Source: Hyalangium versicolor (GTDB lineage: Bacteria > Myxococcota > Myxococcia > Myxococcales > Myxococcaceae). Taken from it: a stretch of DNA of 64,000 nucleotides. The stretch is taken from positions 461,432 through 525,431 of the forward strand of contig NZ_JAHXBF010000006.1 in assembly GCF_020103695.1 (NCBI RefSeq), given 5' to 3'. The translations under genes were made by a program, and so were the position numbers. This document shows positions 9,028 to 17,499 of this stretch, piece by piece. The notes beneath the pieces were generated by a model, which searched no databases, was not told the origin of the DNA, and saw nothing but the letters and a program-made list of their open reading frames with translations. Position 1 is the stretch's first letter. Each line of letters starts with the position of its first letter.

Positions 9028-10431
9028 ATGTACCGTCAGCAGTGGCTCGTCGTGGCTCTGGTGCTCGGGGTGAGCGCGGCCGCCGGAGCGCAGGGGCGCC
9101 CTGGGAAGACCGCATCGGCACCCGCTGGCAAGGCCGCGTCGGCCCAGCAGGGCGCGGGCATCGAGGTGCGGACGCTGAAGAACGGGATGAAGGTCATTGT
9201 CTGGCCGGACCAGGACATCCCCAACGTGACGCTCTTCAACTTCTTCCGGGTTGGCAGCCGCAACGAGCGGCCCGGCATCACCGGCCTGTCCCACTTCTTC
9301 GAGCACATGATGTTCAACGGCGCGAAGAAGTACGGCCCGGGCCAGTTCGACTCCGTCATGGAGGCCGCGGGTGGCCGGAACAACGCCTCCACCTCCGAGG
9401 ACATCACCACCTATATGGACTGGTTCCCCAGCTCCGCGCTGGAGACCATCTTCGATCTCGAGGGAGACCGGCTGGCCCACCTGTCCTTCGATCCGAAGAT
9501 CATCGAGAGCGAGCGCGGCGTCGTCTACTCGGAGCGGCGCTCGTCGGTGGACAACGACAACATGGGCGCGCTGATGGAGCAGGTGCAGGCCACCGCCTTC
9601 GTCGCGCACCCCTATGAGATTCCCGTCATCGGCTGGCCCTCGGACATCGAGTCCTGGCGCATGGAGGATCTCCAGCGCTTCTTCCAGACGTACTACGCCC
9701 CCAACAACGCCACGCTGGTGGTGGTGGGCGCGGTGACTCCCGCGGAGGTCTTCGCGCTCGCGGAGAAGTACCTGGGGCCCATCCCCTCGCAGCCCCCGCC
9801 CGAGCCGGTGCGTACGAAGGAGCCCGAGCAGCAGGGCGAGAAGCGCGTGCTCGTGCGCCGCATGGCGCAGGCCCCGATGCTCCAGGTGGCCTACCACGGG
9901 GTGGATGCGAAGGACGCGGACGTGCCGGCGTTGAAGCTGTTGCTGCAGATCCTCGCGGAGGGAGAGTCCTCCCGGCTCCACCTGCGGCTGGTGGAGGAGG
10001 AGCGGGTGGCCATCCACGTCAGCAGCCAGTCCACGCTCACCTTTGATCCCTCCCTGGTGTGGTTCGTCGTGGACATGCCGCCGGGCGCGGATGTGGCCCG
10101 CGTGGAGAAGCTGCTCGGCGAGGAGCTGGAGAAGGTGCGCTCGCAGGGCGTCACCGACGCGGAGCTGCGCAAGGCGAAGAACATCGTCGTGGCCAACTTC
10201 TGGCGAGGCATGGAGACCAATAGTTCCCGGGCTTATCTCCTGGGCACGTATGAAGTCTTCCTGGGGGACTGGCACAAGCTCTTCGACGTGCCCACGCGCT
10301 ACGAGCAGGTGACGCGCGAGCAACTGCGCAAGGTGGCCCAGCGCATCCTCGATCCGGACCACCGCACCGTTGGAGTGTTGATGCCCACGGGTGAAGTCCA
10401 GGCCGCGGCCGGGAAGGAGGCGGGACGATGA
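9028..10431 (+). CDS. M16 zinc peptidase, catalytic subunit (secreted)
   Basis: 467 residues from the ATG at 9028, preceded by a purine-rich GGGAGGG site; longer frames run into the upstream gene. A signal peptide (MYRQQWLVVALVLGVSAAAGAQ) directs export. The inverted zinc motif HFFEH lies near residue 88, and the distal glutamate is in IIESERGVVYSERR near 160, so the enzyme is intact. The second M16 domain contains FFQTYYAPNNATLVVVG and LLLQILAEGESSRLHLRLVEEE. Pitrilysin/processing-peptidase family; it probably degrades peptides in the periplasm or outside. The stop overlaps the start of the next M16 gene (ATGA), so the two chains are made together. Confidence 0.95.
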   Translation: MYRQQWLVVALVLGVSAAAGAQGRPGKTASAPAGKAASAQQGAGIEVRTLKNGMKVIVWPDQDIPNVTLFNFFRVGSRNERPGITGLSHFFEHMMFNGAKKYGPGQFDSVMEAAGGRNNASTSEDITTYMDWFPSSALETIFDLEGDRLAHLSFDPKIIESERGVVYSERRSSVDNDNMGALMEQVQATAFVAHPYEIPVIGWPSDIESWRMEDLQRFFQTYYAPNNATLVVVGAVTPAEVFALAEKYLGPIPSQPPPEPVRTKEPEQQGEKRVLVRRMAQAPMLQVAYHGVDAKDADVPALKLLLQILAEGESSRLHLRLVEEERVAIHVSSQSTLTFDPSLVWFVVDMPPGADVARVEKLLGEELEKVRSQGVTDAELRKAKNIVVANFWRGMETNSSRAYLLGTYEVFLGDWHKLFDVPTRYEQVTREQLRKVAQRILDPDHRTVGVLMPTGEVQAAAGKEAGR

Positions 10432-11888
10432 GCAGCGTCATGTGCAGGGGCGTGGTGGCGGCATTGCTGATGACGACCGCAGCCGGGGCGCAGAGCACCA
10501 CCACCAAGCCTGCGGAGCCGAAGAAGACCGAGTCCGTGCCGGGCGTCCAGTTGCCGAGGTCCACCGTCATCGAGCTGAAGAACGGGGCTCGGCTCATCCT
10601 GGCCGAGAAGCACGATGTTCCGCTCATCTCCTTCAGCGGCTGGCTGCGCGGAGGAACCCTGGGAGAGCCTCAGGGCAAGGAAGGTCTGGCTGCGCTCACC
10701 GGTGAGCTGCTGCTCAAGGGCGCGGGCAAGCGTGACGCCCGGCAGTTCGCCGAGGCCGTGGATGGCGTGGGGGCCGAGCTCGATGTCTCCGCCGAGACCG
10801 AGGCGCTGCACGTGGAGGGCCAGTTCATGACGCGGGACTCGGCGCTCATGGTGGAGCTGCTCTCGGACCTGCTGATGCGGCCCCGCTTCGAAGCGGGTGA
10901 GTTCGAGAAGATGCGGGACCGGATGACCTCCGAACTCGCCGCCTTGAAGGATGGAGACCCGCGGAGCCTCATGAACTTCTACTTCCTCGCCTTCCACTTC
11001 GCTGGGCACCCCTATGGGCGGCCGGTGATGGGCAGCGAGGCATCGCTCCCCACCCTCACGCGCGAGGACGTGCTCGCGTACGCGAAGGCCCAGCTCGGTG
11101 GGGATCGCCTCATCCTCTCGGTCGTCGGAGACTTCGACACGAAGCAGCTCGCCAGCCAGCTGGAGGCCGCGCTCGGCGGCTGGGCTCGTGCAGGAGCCCC
11201 CGCGCCCGTGGCGCCGCCGACCTCCGCCACCAAGGGCCGGCGCGTGTTGCTGGTGGACAAGCCCGATGCCACCCAGACGTACTTCTGGCTCGGCAACACC
11301 GGCATTGCTCGCGGCGATCCGGACAGAGTGGACGTGTCGCTGAGCAACTCCATCTTCGGCGGACGCTTCACCTCGCTCCTCAACACGGAGCTGCGCATCA
11401 AGTCTGGCCTGAGCTACAGCGCTGGTTCCATCCTCATGAGGGAGACGCAGCCGGGCGTCGTTGCGATCTCCTCGTATACGAAGACGGAGTCCACCGGGAA
11501 GGCGATCGATCTGTCCCTGGACGTCCTCTCCCGCTACCGCCGCGACGGCATGGATGAGGCGATGCTCCCCTCGGCCAAATCTTACGTGCTGGGCCAGTTC
11601 CCGCCCACGCTCGAGACGAGCGGCCAGCTGGCCTCGAAGCTGGCGGAGCTGGCCTTCTATGGGCTCGATGCCCAGGACGTGAACGGCTTCGCTGCCGCCG
11701 TGGCCGGAGCCACCCGGGAGCACATCCGCCAGGTCACCCAGCGAGTGCTCCCTGCTCCCGAGGACCTGACCCTCGTGCTTCTCGGCAATGCCTCCGCCAT
11801 CCGGGAAGTGGCGCGCCGCTATGGTCCCGTGACGGAGATGAAGCTCTCCGACAAGAGCTTCACGCCTCCTCCCGCACCGAAGCGCTGA
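10428..11888 (+). CDS. M16 peptidase-like partner subunit (zinc motif missing)
   Basis: 486 residues, exported (MSSVMCRGVVAALLMTTAAGAQ). The M16 fold is clear (LAEKHDVPLISFSGWLRGGTLGEP; FGGRFTSLLNTELRIKSGLSYSAGS), but the segment that should hold HxxEH reads GLAALTGELL, with no histidines, so this chain cannot bind catalytic zinc in the usual way. In two-subunit M16 enzymes one chain carries the zinc and the other the Arg/Tyr substrate-binding pair; the LRIKSGLSYS segment fits the latter. The 4-base overlap with the catalytic gene supports a heterodimer. Confidence 0.94.
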   Translation: MSSVMCRGVVAALLMTTAAGAQSTTTKPAEPKKTESVPGVQLPRSTVIELKNGARLILAEKHDVPLISFSGWLRGGTLGEPQGKEGLAALTGELLLKGAGKRDARQFAEAVDGVGAELDVSAETEALHVEGQFMTRDSALMVELLSDLLMRPRFEAGEFEKMRDRMTSELAALKDGDPRSLMNFYFLAFHFAGHPYGRPVMGSEASLPTLTREDVLAYAKAQLGGDRLILSVVGDFDTKQLASQLEAALGGWARAGAPAPVAPPTSATKGRRVLLVDKPDATQTYFWLGNTGIARGDPDRVDVSLSNSIFGGRFTSLLNTELRIKSGLSYSAGSILMRETQPGVVAISSYTKTESTGKAIDLSLDVLSRYRRDGMDEAMLPSAKSYVLGQFPPTLETSGQLASKLAELAFYGLDAQDVNGFAAAVAGATREHIRQVTQRVLPAPEDLTLVLLGNASAIREVARRYGPVTEMKLSDKSFTPPPAPKR

Positions 11889-11912
11889 GGGGCGCCCGCC
11901 GGACGTGGCTCG

Positions 11913-13106
11913 CTACTGTGCCTGCGCGTGGTAGCGGGTCATGCACCGCTGGAAGCGCTGATCCACCGATCGCGCGTACCACCCGGTGGTCCGGTCTCCG
12001 CTCAGCTTCGGGCTGCGGATGACCACCTCGGGCATCCGGGCATACTCGGGGCGCTTCCCCTTCACCCGCTCGTAGGACTGCTTCACGGCGCGCCACGTCT
12101 CCGTCTTCTCGAAGTCGGCCGTCTTTTCCTTGAGGACGTCCCGGCGCACCTGCCGCTCGCTCAGCTTGGGGGCGTGGCGCGCACGGAACGCCAGTAGCGC
12201 CGCCAGCGTGCGGCTGTCCTCGTCTCGGGGCTTGCCGTCCGCGTCGTAGAGCAGCAGGTCCCCATCCGCTGCCAACCGCAGCCCCATCATCTCGCTCACC
12301 TGGGCCTGCAGCGCCGCGTTGCGCGAGGCGTAGAGGCCCGAGTTGTAGTCCGCGAAGCGGTACAGCGGCAGGGAGTAGCTGGCCTCGTATCCCAGCAGTC
12401 GCGCCGTGCCGAAGCGCACGCCGCCCGCGCGCGTGTACAGCTCCTCGCGCACCTCCGCCTCGGGGCGATCCTCATCGGACTGCTCCACCGCATAGCGAAC
12501 GCTCACCTGCATGGAGCCCGCGGTGGTGATGGGGTTCAGCTCCCGCAGTCCGCGAGAGGTGAACAGCTCGCTGGCCAGATCCGCCGCCGTGTACACCGCC
12601 GGGTACTGCTCCTCATAGGCAGACAGCAGCTCTCGGAAGAACCGGTCCAGATCCCGCTCCGTCCGCACTGCCTGGAGCCGGGCCTCGAAGGTGCGCGATT
12701 GGCCCGGTGCCCGGTGCTGCATCAGCGCCTGCAGGGCCTTGCGCCCCACCAGCCCCAGCTTCCCTGCGTACGTGTCCAGCCGCTTGCGGACGATGCGCGG
12801 CAGCTCCTTCACGACCGGGTTCTCTTGGAAGCCGGACTCCTGCTCGATGATGGCCAGCACCTGACACACCGGCTCCGCCGAGGGGTAAACCTGTTGTGCA
12901 TCCAACGCGGAGAGCACGTCCTGGCTCCAGCGCTCGGGCTCTTTCACCCGCGAGGGGATGAGCCGCGCCACCTGGCTCGCCGTGAGCCGCGCAGGCAGTG
13001 CGGGCGGGGGCTCGGACTCGCGCACCACGCGTGAACCGCAGCTCGAGAACACACCCAAGACAGCCAGACCGAGCCCCAGATGCTGCAGTCCAGATAGAAA
13101 CTTCAT
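11913..13106 (-). CDS. DUF1615 lipoprotein (lytic-transglycosylase-like)
   Basis: 397 residues from the ATG at 13106; the frame is open upstream, but MKFLSGLQHLGLGLAVLGVFSSC is a proper lipoprotein signal (Cys23). The mature protein matches the DUF1615 family as I know it: VLAIIEQESGFQENP, SELFTSRGLRELNPITTAGSMQVSV and LYRFADYNSGLYASRNAALQ. The EQESGF motif resembles the catalytic-Glu region of lysozyme-like transglycosylases, so an envelope/peptidoglycan role is likely but inferred. It is convergent with the M16 pair and divergent from the M4 protease gene. Confidence 0.85.
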   Translation of the reverse strand: MKFLSGLQHLGLGLAVLGVFSSCGSRVVRESEPPPALPARLTASQVARLIPSRVKEPERWSQDVLSALDAQQVYPSAEPVCQVLAIIEQESGFQENPVVKELPRIVRKRLDTYAGKLGLVGRKALQALMQHRAPGQSRTFEARLQAVRTERDLDRFFRELLSAYEEQYPAVYTAADLASELFTSRGLRELNPITTAGSMQVSVRYAVEQSDEDRPEAEVREELYTRAGGVRFGTARLLGYEASYSLPLYRFADYNSGLYASRNAALQAQVSEMMGLRLAADGDLLLYDADGKPRDEDSRTLAALLAFRARHAPKLSERQVRRDVLKEKTADFEKTETWRAVKQSYERVKGKRPEYARMPEVVIRSPKLSGDRTTGWYARSVDQRFQRCMTRYHAQAQ

Positions 13107-13266
13107 TCCATACTGTCCGCGGTGGTGAGTCTGAAAACACTCCGTTTCACGCGGAGTATTGGGGTGGGTCTCGCCAGCCCCTGACGAGGCTCTCGCCCCT
13201 AACAGCGCACGGGTGTTGAGGAATCCCAAAAACGGAACCCCGTATATGCCGTGATAATTGTTTAAT

Positions 13267-13313
13267 GCGGAAGTTTTCTAATTGTTGTTCAAATTGTTAG
13301 AAGCTACTTCCGC
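13267..13313. promoter_or_regulatory. Long imperfect palindrome upstream of M4 protease gene
   Basis: In an unusually AT-rich intergenic stretch, GCGGAAGT (13267–13274) is repeated inverted as ACTTCCGC (13306–13313), with an inner pair TTCTAA/TTAGAA. It lies 70–120 bases before the TTG start of the protease gene and about 160 bases from the divergent lipoprotein start. Possible operator or 5'-UTR hairpin; which gene it controls is unknown. An AAAAAA run follows on the + strand. Confidence 0.5.
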
Positions 13314-13384
13314 AAAAAAGTAGTTGATCTCATCGACACCTGTATGTCACGAAAGGCTCGTATTTCCCCCGAGGAGGTAGCACG

Positions 13385-15655
13385 TTGAGCAATAAGCTTC
13401 TGAGGACGTTCTGTGCGGCGTGGATGGGTCTCACCTACGCTGCGTGCGGCACCGCTGAGCAGCAGCAACCGGTGGACGCCGATGAGCTGTCGACGAATGC
13501 CGAGTCGAAGGACGACCATGCGGACATCCAGCAGGCCCTGAGCGTGCTGCCTGGCGCCAGCGTCCAGGGGTCCAACAAGGACGGCGTTCCCTACTACATC
13601 ACGGGTAACTTCGGCTTCGCTTCCAGCTCGGCCAAGGGCCTGGCGGCGGTGGACGCGAAGGCGACCGTGCAGGAGGCTCTGGCGGCGGTAGCTCCGGTGT
13701 TCCGCCTGCAGGCTGCGAACCTGACGTTCAAGCGCGTCACGGTGGACCAGAACGGCCACCAGCACCTGCGCTTCCAGCAGATGAAGAACGGCCTGCCCGT
13801 CATCAACGGCGAGCTCATCCTCCACGTGGACGCCAAGGGCAACGTGTACGCCGCCAACGGCGACGCGCGTGACACCAAGGCCGGCGTGGCGATGAACACC
13901 CTGGTGAAGGCGCAGATCTCCGCGGACGCCGCGGTCACCGCCGCCACCAAGTCGACCCAGGCCCTGAACAAGTCGGGCAAGGCCGAGCGCCTGGTCTACG
14001 TGCGTGACACCAACGAGAGCCTCGTGCTGGCGCACGAGATCCGCGTGGTGGGCCAGCAGGGCGGCATCCCCGTGGAAGACCTGGTGTACGTGAACGCCGA
14101 CAACGGGAAGATCGCCCTGCGCGCTCCCAAGGTCTACACGTCGCTCAACCGCGCGGTGTACAGCGCCAACAACGGCACCTCGCTGCCCGGTACGCTCAAG
14201 CGCTCCGAGGGCGGCGCGGCCAGCGGCGACAACCACGTCGACACGAACTACGCGAAGCTGGGTGGCACCTACAACTGCTACTTCAACAACTTCGGCCGTG
14301 ACTCGTTCAACAACGCGGGCGCGCAGCTGAAGAGCACGGTGCACTACAGCACCAACTACGTGAACGCCTACTGGAACAGCTCCCAGATGGTGTACGGCGA
14401 CGGCGACGGCGTGAACAGCACCCAGCTGGGTCTGGACAACGACGTCACCACGCACGAGCTGACGCACGCCGTGACGGAGAACGAGTCCAACCTCACCTAC
14501 TCGGGTGAGTCCGGTGGCATCAACGAGGGTATGTCCGACATCTTCGGCGCCTTCTGCGAGAGCTACGAGAGCGGCAGCTGGATCACCACCGACGACGTGT
14601 TCAAGGTGGGCGAGGACATCTGGACGCCGGCCACCCCGGGTGACGCGCTCCGCTACATGTACGATCCGGCCAAGGACGGCGCCTCGCTGGACTACTGGAC
14701 CAGCAGCGCTGGCAGCGTGGACGTGCACTACAGCTCCGGTATCGCCAACCTGGCGTTCACCCTGCTGTCGCGCGGCGGTACGCACCCGCGTGGCAAGTCC
14801 ACCACGGTCGTGACGGGCATCGGCGTGCAGAAGGCCGGTCAGATCTTCTACAAGGCCAACACGGACATCCTGACGGCCTCCAGCAAGTACGCGGCGCTGA
14901 AGACGGCGACCGAGCAGGCGGCGACCCAGCTGGGCTTCACCGCGGCGGAGATCGCCTCGGTGACGGCGGCCTGGGCGGCCGTGGGCGTGGGCTCCACCAC
15001 CCCGCCGACCGTCGTGACGCTGAGCAACGGCGTGCCGGTGACGGGCATTGGCGCCAGCGCGGGCACGGACAAGGTCTACAAGCTGACGGTTCCCGCCAGC
15101 CAGACCAGCGTGACGTTCACCACCTCGGGCGGCACGGGTGACGTGGACCTGTACGTCAAGGCCGGCGCGATTCCGGACACCTCCACCTACGACTGCAAGT
15201 CGGAGGGCACGGCCACCTCGGAGACCTGCACCAAGGCCAGCCCCGCGGCCGGCGACTGGTACGTGCTGCTGAGCGCGTACGCGACCTACTCGGGCGTGAC
15301 GCTGACGGGTACCTACACCGGTGGTACCGGCGGTGGCACTGACACGCTGACCAACGGCGTGGCCACGGCTCAGTACTCCGGTTCCGCGAGCACCTGGAAG
15401 TGCTGGACGCTGACGGTTCCGTCCGGCAAGAGCACGCTGACCTTCAACCAGGTCGGCGCCTCGGGCAACACGGGTGACGCGGACCTGTACGTTCGCCAGG
15501 GCTCCGCGCCGACGACGAGCACCTACTCCTGCCGTCCGTACCTCACGGGCAACACCGAGACGTGCACCATCAGCAGCCCGACTGCGGGTACCTGGTACGC
15601 GTGCTCGTACGGCTACAGCGCCTACACCAAGGTGACGATGAAGGGCACCTACTAG
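13385..15655 (+). CDS. Secreted M4 (thermolysin-type) metalloprotease with two PPC domains
   Basis: 756 residues. It starts with TTG, supported by a strong GAGGAGG site 6–12 bases upstream. A lipoprotein-like signal (LTYAACG) is followed by an FTP/PepSY propeptide to about residue 230. The catalytic domain has HELTH near 357 and GGINEGMSD near 380, the zinc-binding and glutamate ligands of family M4, and DVHYSSGIAN further on carries the usual catalytic His. The C-terminus has two bacterial pre-peptidase C-terminal (PPC) beta-domains (about 546–640 and 655–756; GTGDVDLYVKAG and GDADLYVRQGS). Gene order is propeptide–M4–PPC–PPC, as in other myxobacterial secreted proteases. Strong codon bias and a strong terminator suggest high expression. 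Confidence 0.96.
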   Translation: MSNKLLRTFCAAWMGLTYAACGTAEQQQPVDADELSTNAESKDDHADIQQALSVLPGASVQGSNKDGVPYYITGNFGFASSSAKGLAAVDAKATVQEALAAVAPVFRLQAANLTFKRVTVDQNGHQHLRFQQMKNGLPVINGELILHVDAKGNVYAANGDARDTKAGVAMNTLVKAQISADAAVTAATKSTQALNKSGKAERLVYVRDTNESLVLAHEIRVVGQQGGIPVEDLVYVNADNGKIALRAPKVYTSLNRAVYSANNGTSLPGTLKRSEGGAASGDNHVDTNYAKLGGTYNCYFNNFGRDSFNNAGAQLKSTVHYSTNYVNAYWNSSQMVYGDGDGVNSTQLGLDNDVTTHELTHAVTENESNLTYSGESGGINEGMSDIFGAFCESYESGSWITTDDVFKVGEDIWTPATPGDALRYMYDPAKDGASLDYWTSSAGSVDVHYSSGIANLAFTLLSRGGTHPRGKSTTVVTGIGVQKAGQIFYKANTDILTASSKYAALKTATEQAATQLGFTAAEIASVTAAWAAVGVGSTTPPTVVTLSNGVPVTGIGASAGTDKVYKLTVPASQTSVTFTTSGGTGDVDLYVKAGAIPDTSTYDCKSEGTATSETCTKASPAAGDWYVLLSAYATYSGVTLTGTYTGGTGGGTDTLTNGVATAQYSGSASTWKCWTLTVPSGKSTLTFNQVGASGNTGDADLYVRQGSAPTTSTYSCRPYLTGNTETCTISSPTAGTWYACSYGYSAYTKVTMKGTY

Positions 15656-15686
15656 TCCTTCGCTCGTAACACTGAGTGAGAAGTGA

Positions 15687-15722
15687 GACGCCCGGGGGCC
15701 TGTGCTCCCGGGCGTCGTCTTT
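15687..15722 (+). terminator. Rho-independent terminator of the M4 protease gene
   Basis: Perfect 10-bp stem GACGCCCGGG (15687–15696) / CCCGGGCGTC (15707–15716) with a 10-base loop, followed by GTCTTT. It lies about 30 bases after the protease stop and may also serve the convergent lipoprotein gene. Confidence 0.8.
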
Positions 15723-15736
15723 GCGGGGTCCTGCTG

Positions 15737-16435
15737 CTAGCGGCGGACCTCGATGTCGCGCGCGAAGCTGCTGCCGCCGACCAGGTCGAACGAAGCGCGC
15801 ACGGAAGTGCCCTCCTCGAGCTGCTTGATCGGCACGCTCTGGCCCTCGCGCACCCCGCGGCTGCGCTTGTCGATGCGCAGCTGGTACACGTTGCCCTCGG
15901 TGTCACGCACGTGGACCGTGCCGCGATCCACGCGGGTGACGCGGCCATCCACGCTGCCCGAGGCGATGACCACCCGCTCCAGCGGCACCGAGTCGTTCTG
16001 CCGTGCTGCACGCGCCGCCTTGGCCGCGCCCTCGTACCAGGCCTCATCCTCGCTGGCCTGGATGGCCTCGGAGCCGATCATCACCCGGCCCTCTTGGGCC
16101 TGCTGAGGGGCTGCGGACTCGGTGGTGGTGGTACCCCGTGGAGCCGGCTGTGCCTGCGCGGGTGCGGTGCGCGAGCTGGCCACGCCCTGAGCTGGGGCCG
16201 ATGCCGGTGTCTGAGCTGGAGCCGGTGCGGCGGGCTGCGCCACGGGTTGCGGAGCCGGGGTTTCTGCCGGAGGCGCCGTGCTCACCTGCGTGGGTGCGGT
16301 GTTCGCGCCTGGCCGCGACGGAGCCGGTGCCCGCGCGGAGACAGGCGCCGCCTGCTCGTGGATCTCGCGCTGCTGGCAACCCGTCACCAGCGCGCACACC
16401 CCCATCATTCCCATCCATGCCCAACGACGCCCCAT
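15737..16435 (-). CDS. Lipoprotein with Pro/Ala-rich linker and C-terminal beta domain
   Basis: 232 residues. Signal MGRRWAWMGMMGVCALVTGC ends in a lipobox (Cys20). A long Ala/Pro/Thr/Gln linker (about 25–115) leads to a C-terminal domain (about 150–232) made of short beta segments: VVIASGSVDGRVTRVDRG, GTVHVRDTEGNVYQLRI, LEEGTSVRASFDLVGG. The lipoprotein at 56335–57171 has the same architecture and a comparable C-terminal domain ending in VRASYRDQGG, so the two are probably paralogues. An envelope-anchored binding module is plausible; function unknown. Confidence 0.78.
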   Translation of the reverse strand: MGRRWAWMGMMGVCALVTGCQQREIHEQAAPVSARAPAPSRPGANTAPTQVSTAPPAETPAPQPVAQPAAPAPAQTPASAPAQGVASSRTAPAQAQPAPRGTTTTESAAPQQAQEGRVMIGSEAIQASEDEAWYEGAAKAARAARQNDSVPLERVVIASGSVDGRVTRVDRGTVHVRDTEGNVYQLRIDKRSRGVREGQSVPIKQLEEGTSVRASFDLVGGSSFARDIEVRR

Positions 16436-16670
16436 CCTTGCCTCCCCCGGTGTGGGAAAATTGGTTCTTGGGGGCGCACCACTGCAATGGGCGCGCCGGG
16501 CAGGCGGCTCGCGCGTGCTTCCAGCAGCGGACAGTGCGAGGCCCGGAACTCAGGCCGGAGGCGGGCTTTGGGGGCTGGAGGGCCGACGGGAAGGGGAGCG
16601 GGCAGGCGAGGAGTTTGCCTCCCCCTGTGGCGAAGGAGTTTCCCTCCCTCCGTGGAGCAGTGGACAGCGC

Positions 16671-17480
16671 TCAGTCGATCAGCGTGCGCACGACGGCTCG
16701 GACATGGAGGCGCACGCGCTCCCGCGCCGCGATGAGCGTGGAGGCATCCGCCGGGTCGTAGCCGAGGCACAGCACCACATCGTCCTCGGGGGCGGCGCGC
16801 ACACCCAGGCGCGCGTAGTTGAGCGTTCGCGAGACAGGCTCGCCCTCCATGTCCGGGGTGAAGCGTCCGAAGATGGGGGCGTGGGGGCTGCGGCCGGTGG
16901 CGGTCTCCTTGAGCGCGAAGAGGCGCCGTACGGCCTCCAGCGCGGCGGGGCGAGCCATGATGCGCTCCGGACGGGCCGGGCCAGCCAGCTCGCGCTCGAT
17001 GAGGCGCAGGCAACCCCGGATGAACTCCACGTCCGTGATGACGAGCCCGTAGAGGTACCAGTCCTGGCAGGCCGCCTCGACGAGCCGCGCCTGGGCATCC
17101 TCGAGCCAGCCGAAGGAGGGGCAGGTGAACGTCTCGCAGATGGAGGCGCGGTACACGCCGCAATCGCGGAGATCCACGCCGCCCGTCACCTTCGGATGCC
17201 CCAGGCAACCCACGCGGCGCTGCTCCGCGTCGATGAAGCCCAACAGGGGGCACACGCGCACGGAGGGGAAGAGGGGAGGCTCCTTCCGGGACTCCAGCGC
17301 GTCGCGGGCGGCGGCATGCCAGGCCTCGCGCTCTCGAGGCACATCGCGCATGCGGGCGGTCTGCTCCGCGAGCCGCTCGGTCAACGCCGCCCGGGAGTGA
17401 TCCCGGAAGTTGTAGAGCCCACAGCAGGCACCGCAGGAGGCACCCCGCCCGGGCTGGCACAGGTGGAAGGAGACGGACAC
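16671..17480 (-). CDS. Cysteine-rich protein, YkgJ/CxxCxxCC-like
   Basis: 269 residues, no signal peptide. The N-terminus HLCQPGRGASCGACCGLYNF has a dense cysteine cluster (Cys-x2-Cys-Cys), and further cysteines follow at VCPLLGF, GCLGHP, DCGVY and ICETFTCPSF. This resembles the YkgJ-type putative zinc- or iron-chelating family, but length and spacing differ, so I treat it as a relative at most. The second half is alpha-helical. It lies 20 bases downstream of the acyl-CoA dehydrogenase gene on the same strand, so they may be co-transcribed. Confidence 0.7.
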   Translation of the reverse strand: MSVSFHLCQPGRGASCGACCGLYNFRDHSRAALTERLAEQTARMRDVPREREAWHAAARDALESRKEPPLFPSVRVCPLLGFIDAEQRRVGCLGHPKVTGGVDLRDCGVYRASICETFTCPSFGWLEDAQARLVEAACQDWYLYGLVITDVEFIRGCLRLIERELAGPARPERIMARPAALEAVRRLFALKETATGRSPHAPIFGRFTPDMEGEPVSRTLNYARLGVRAAPEDDVVLCLGYDPADASTLIAARERVRLHVRAVVRTLID

Positions 17481-17499
17481 AGTCCCTCCATTTATACGC

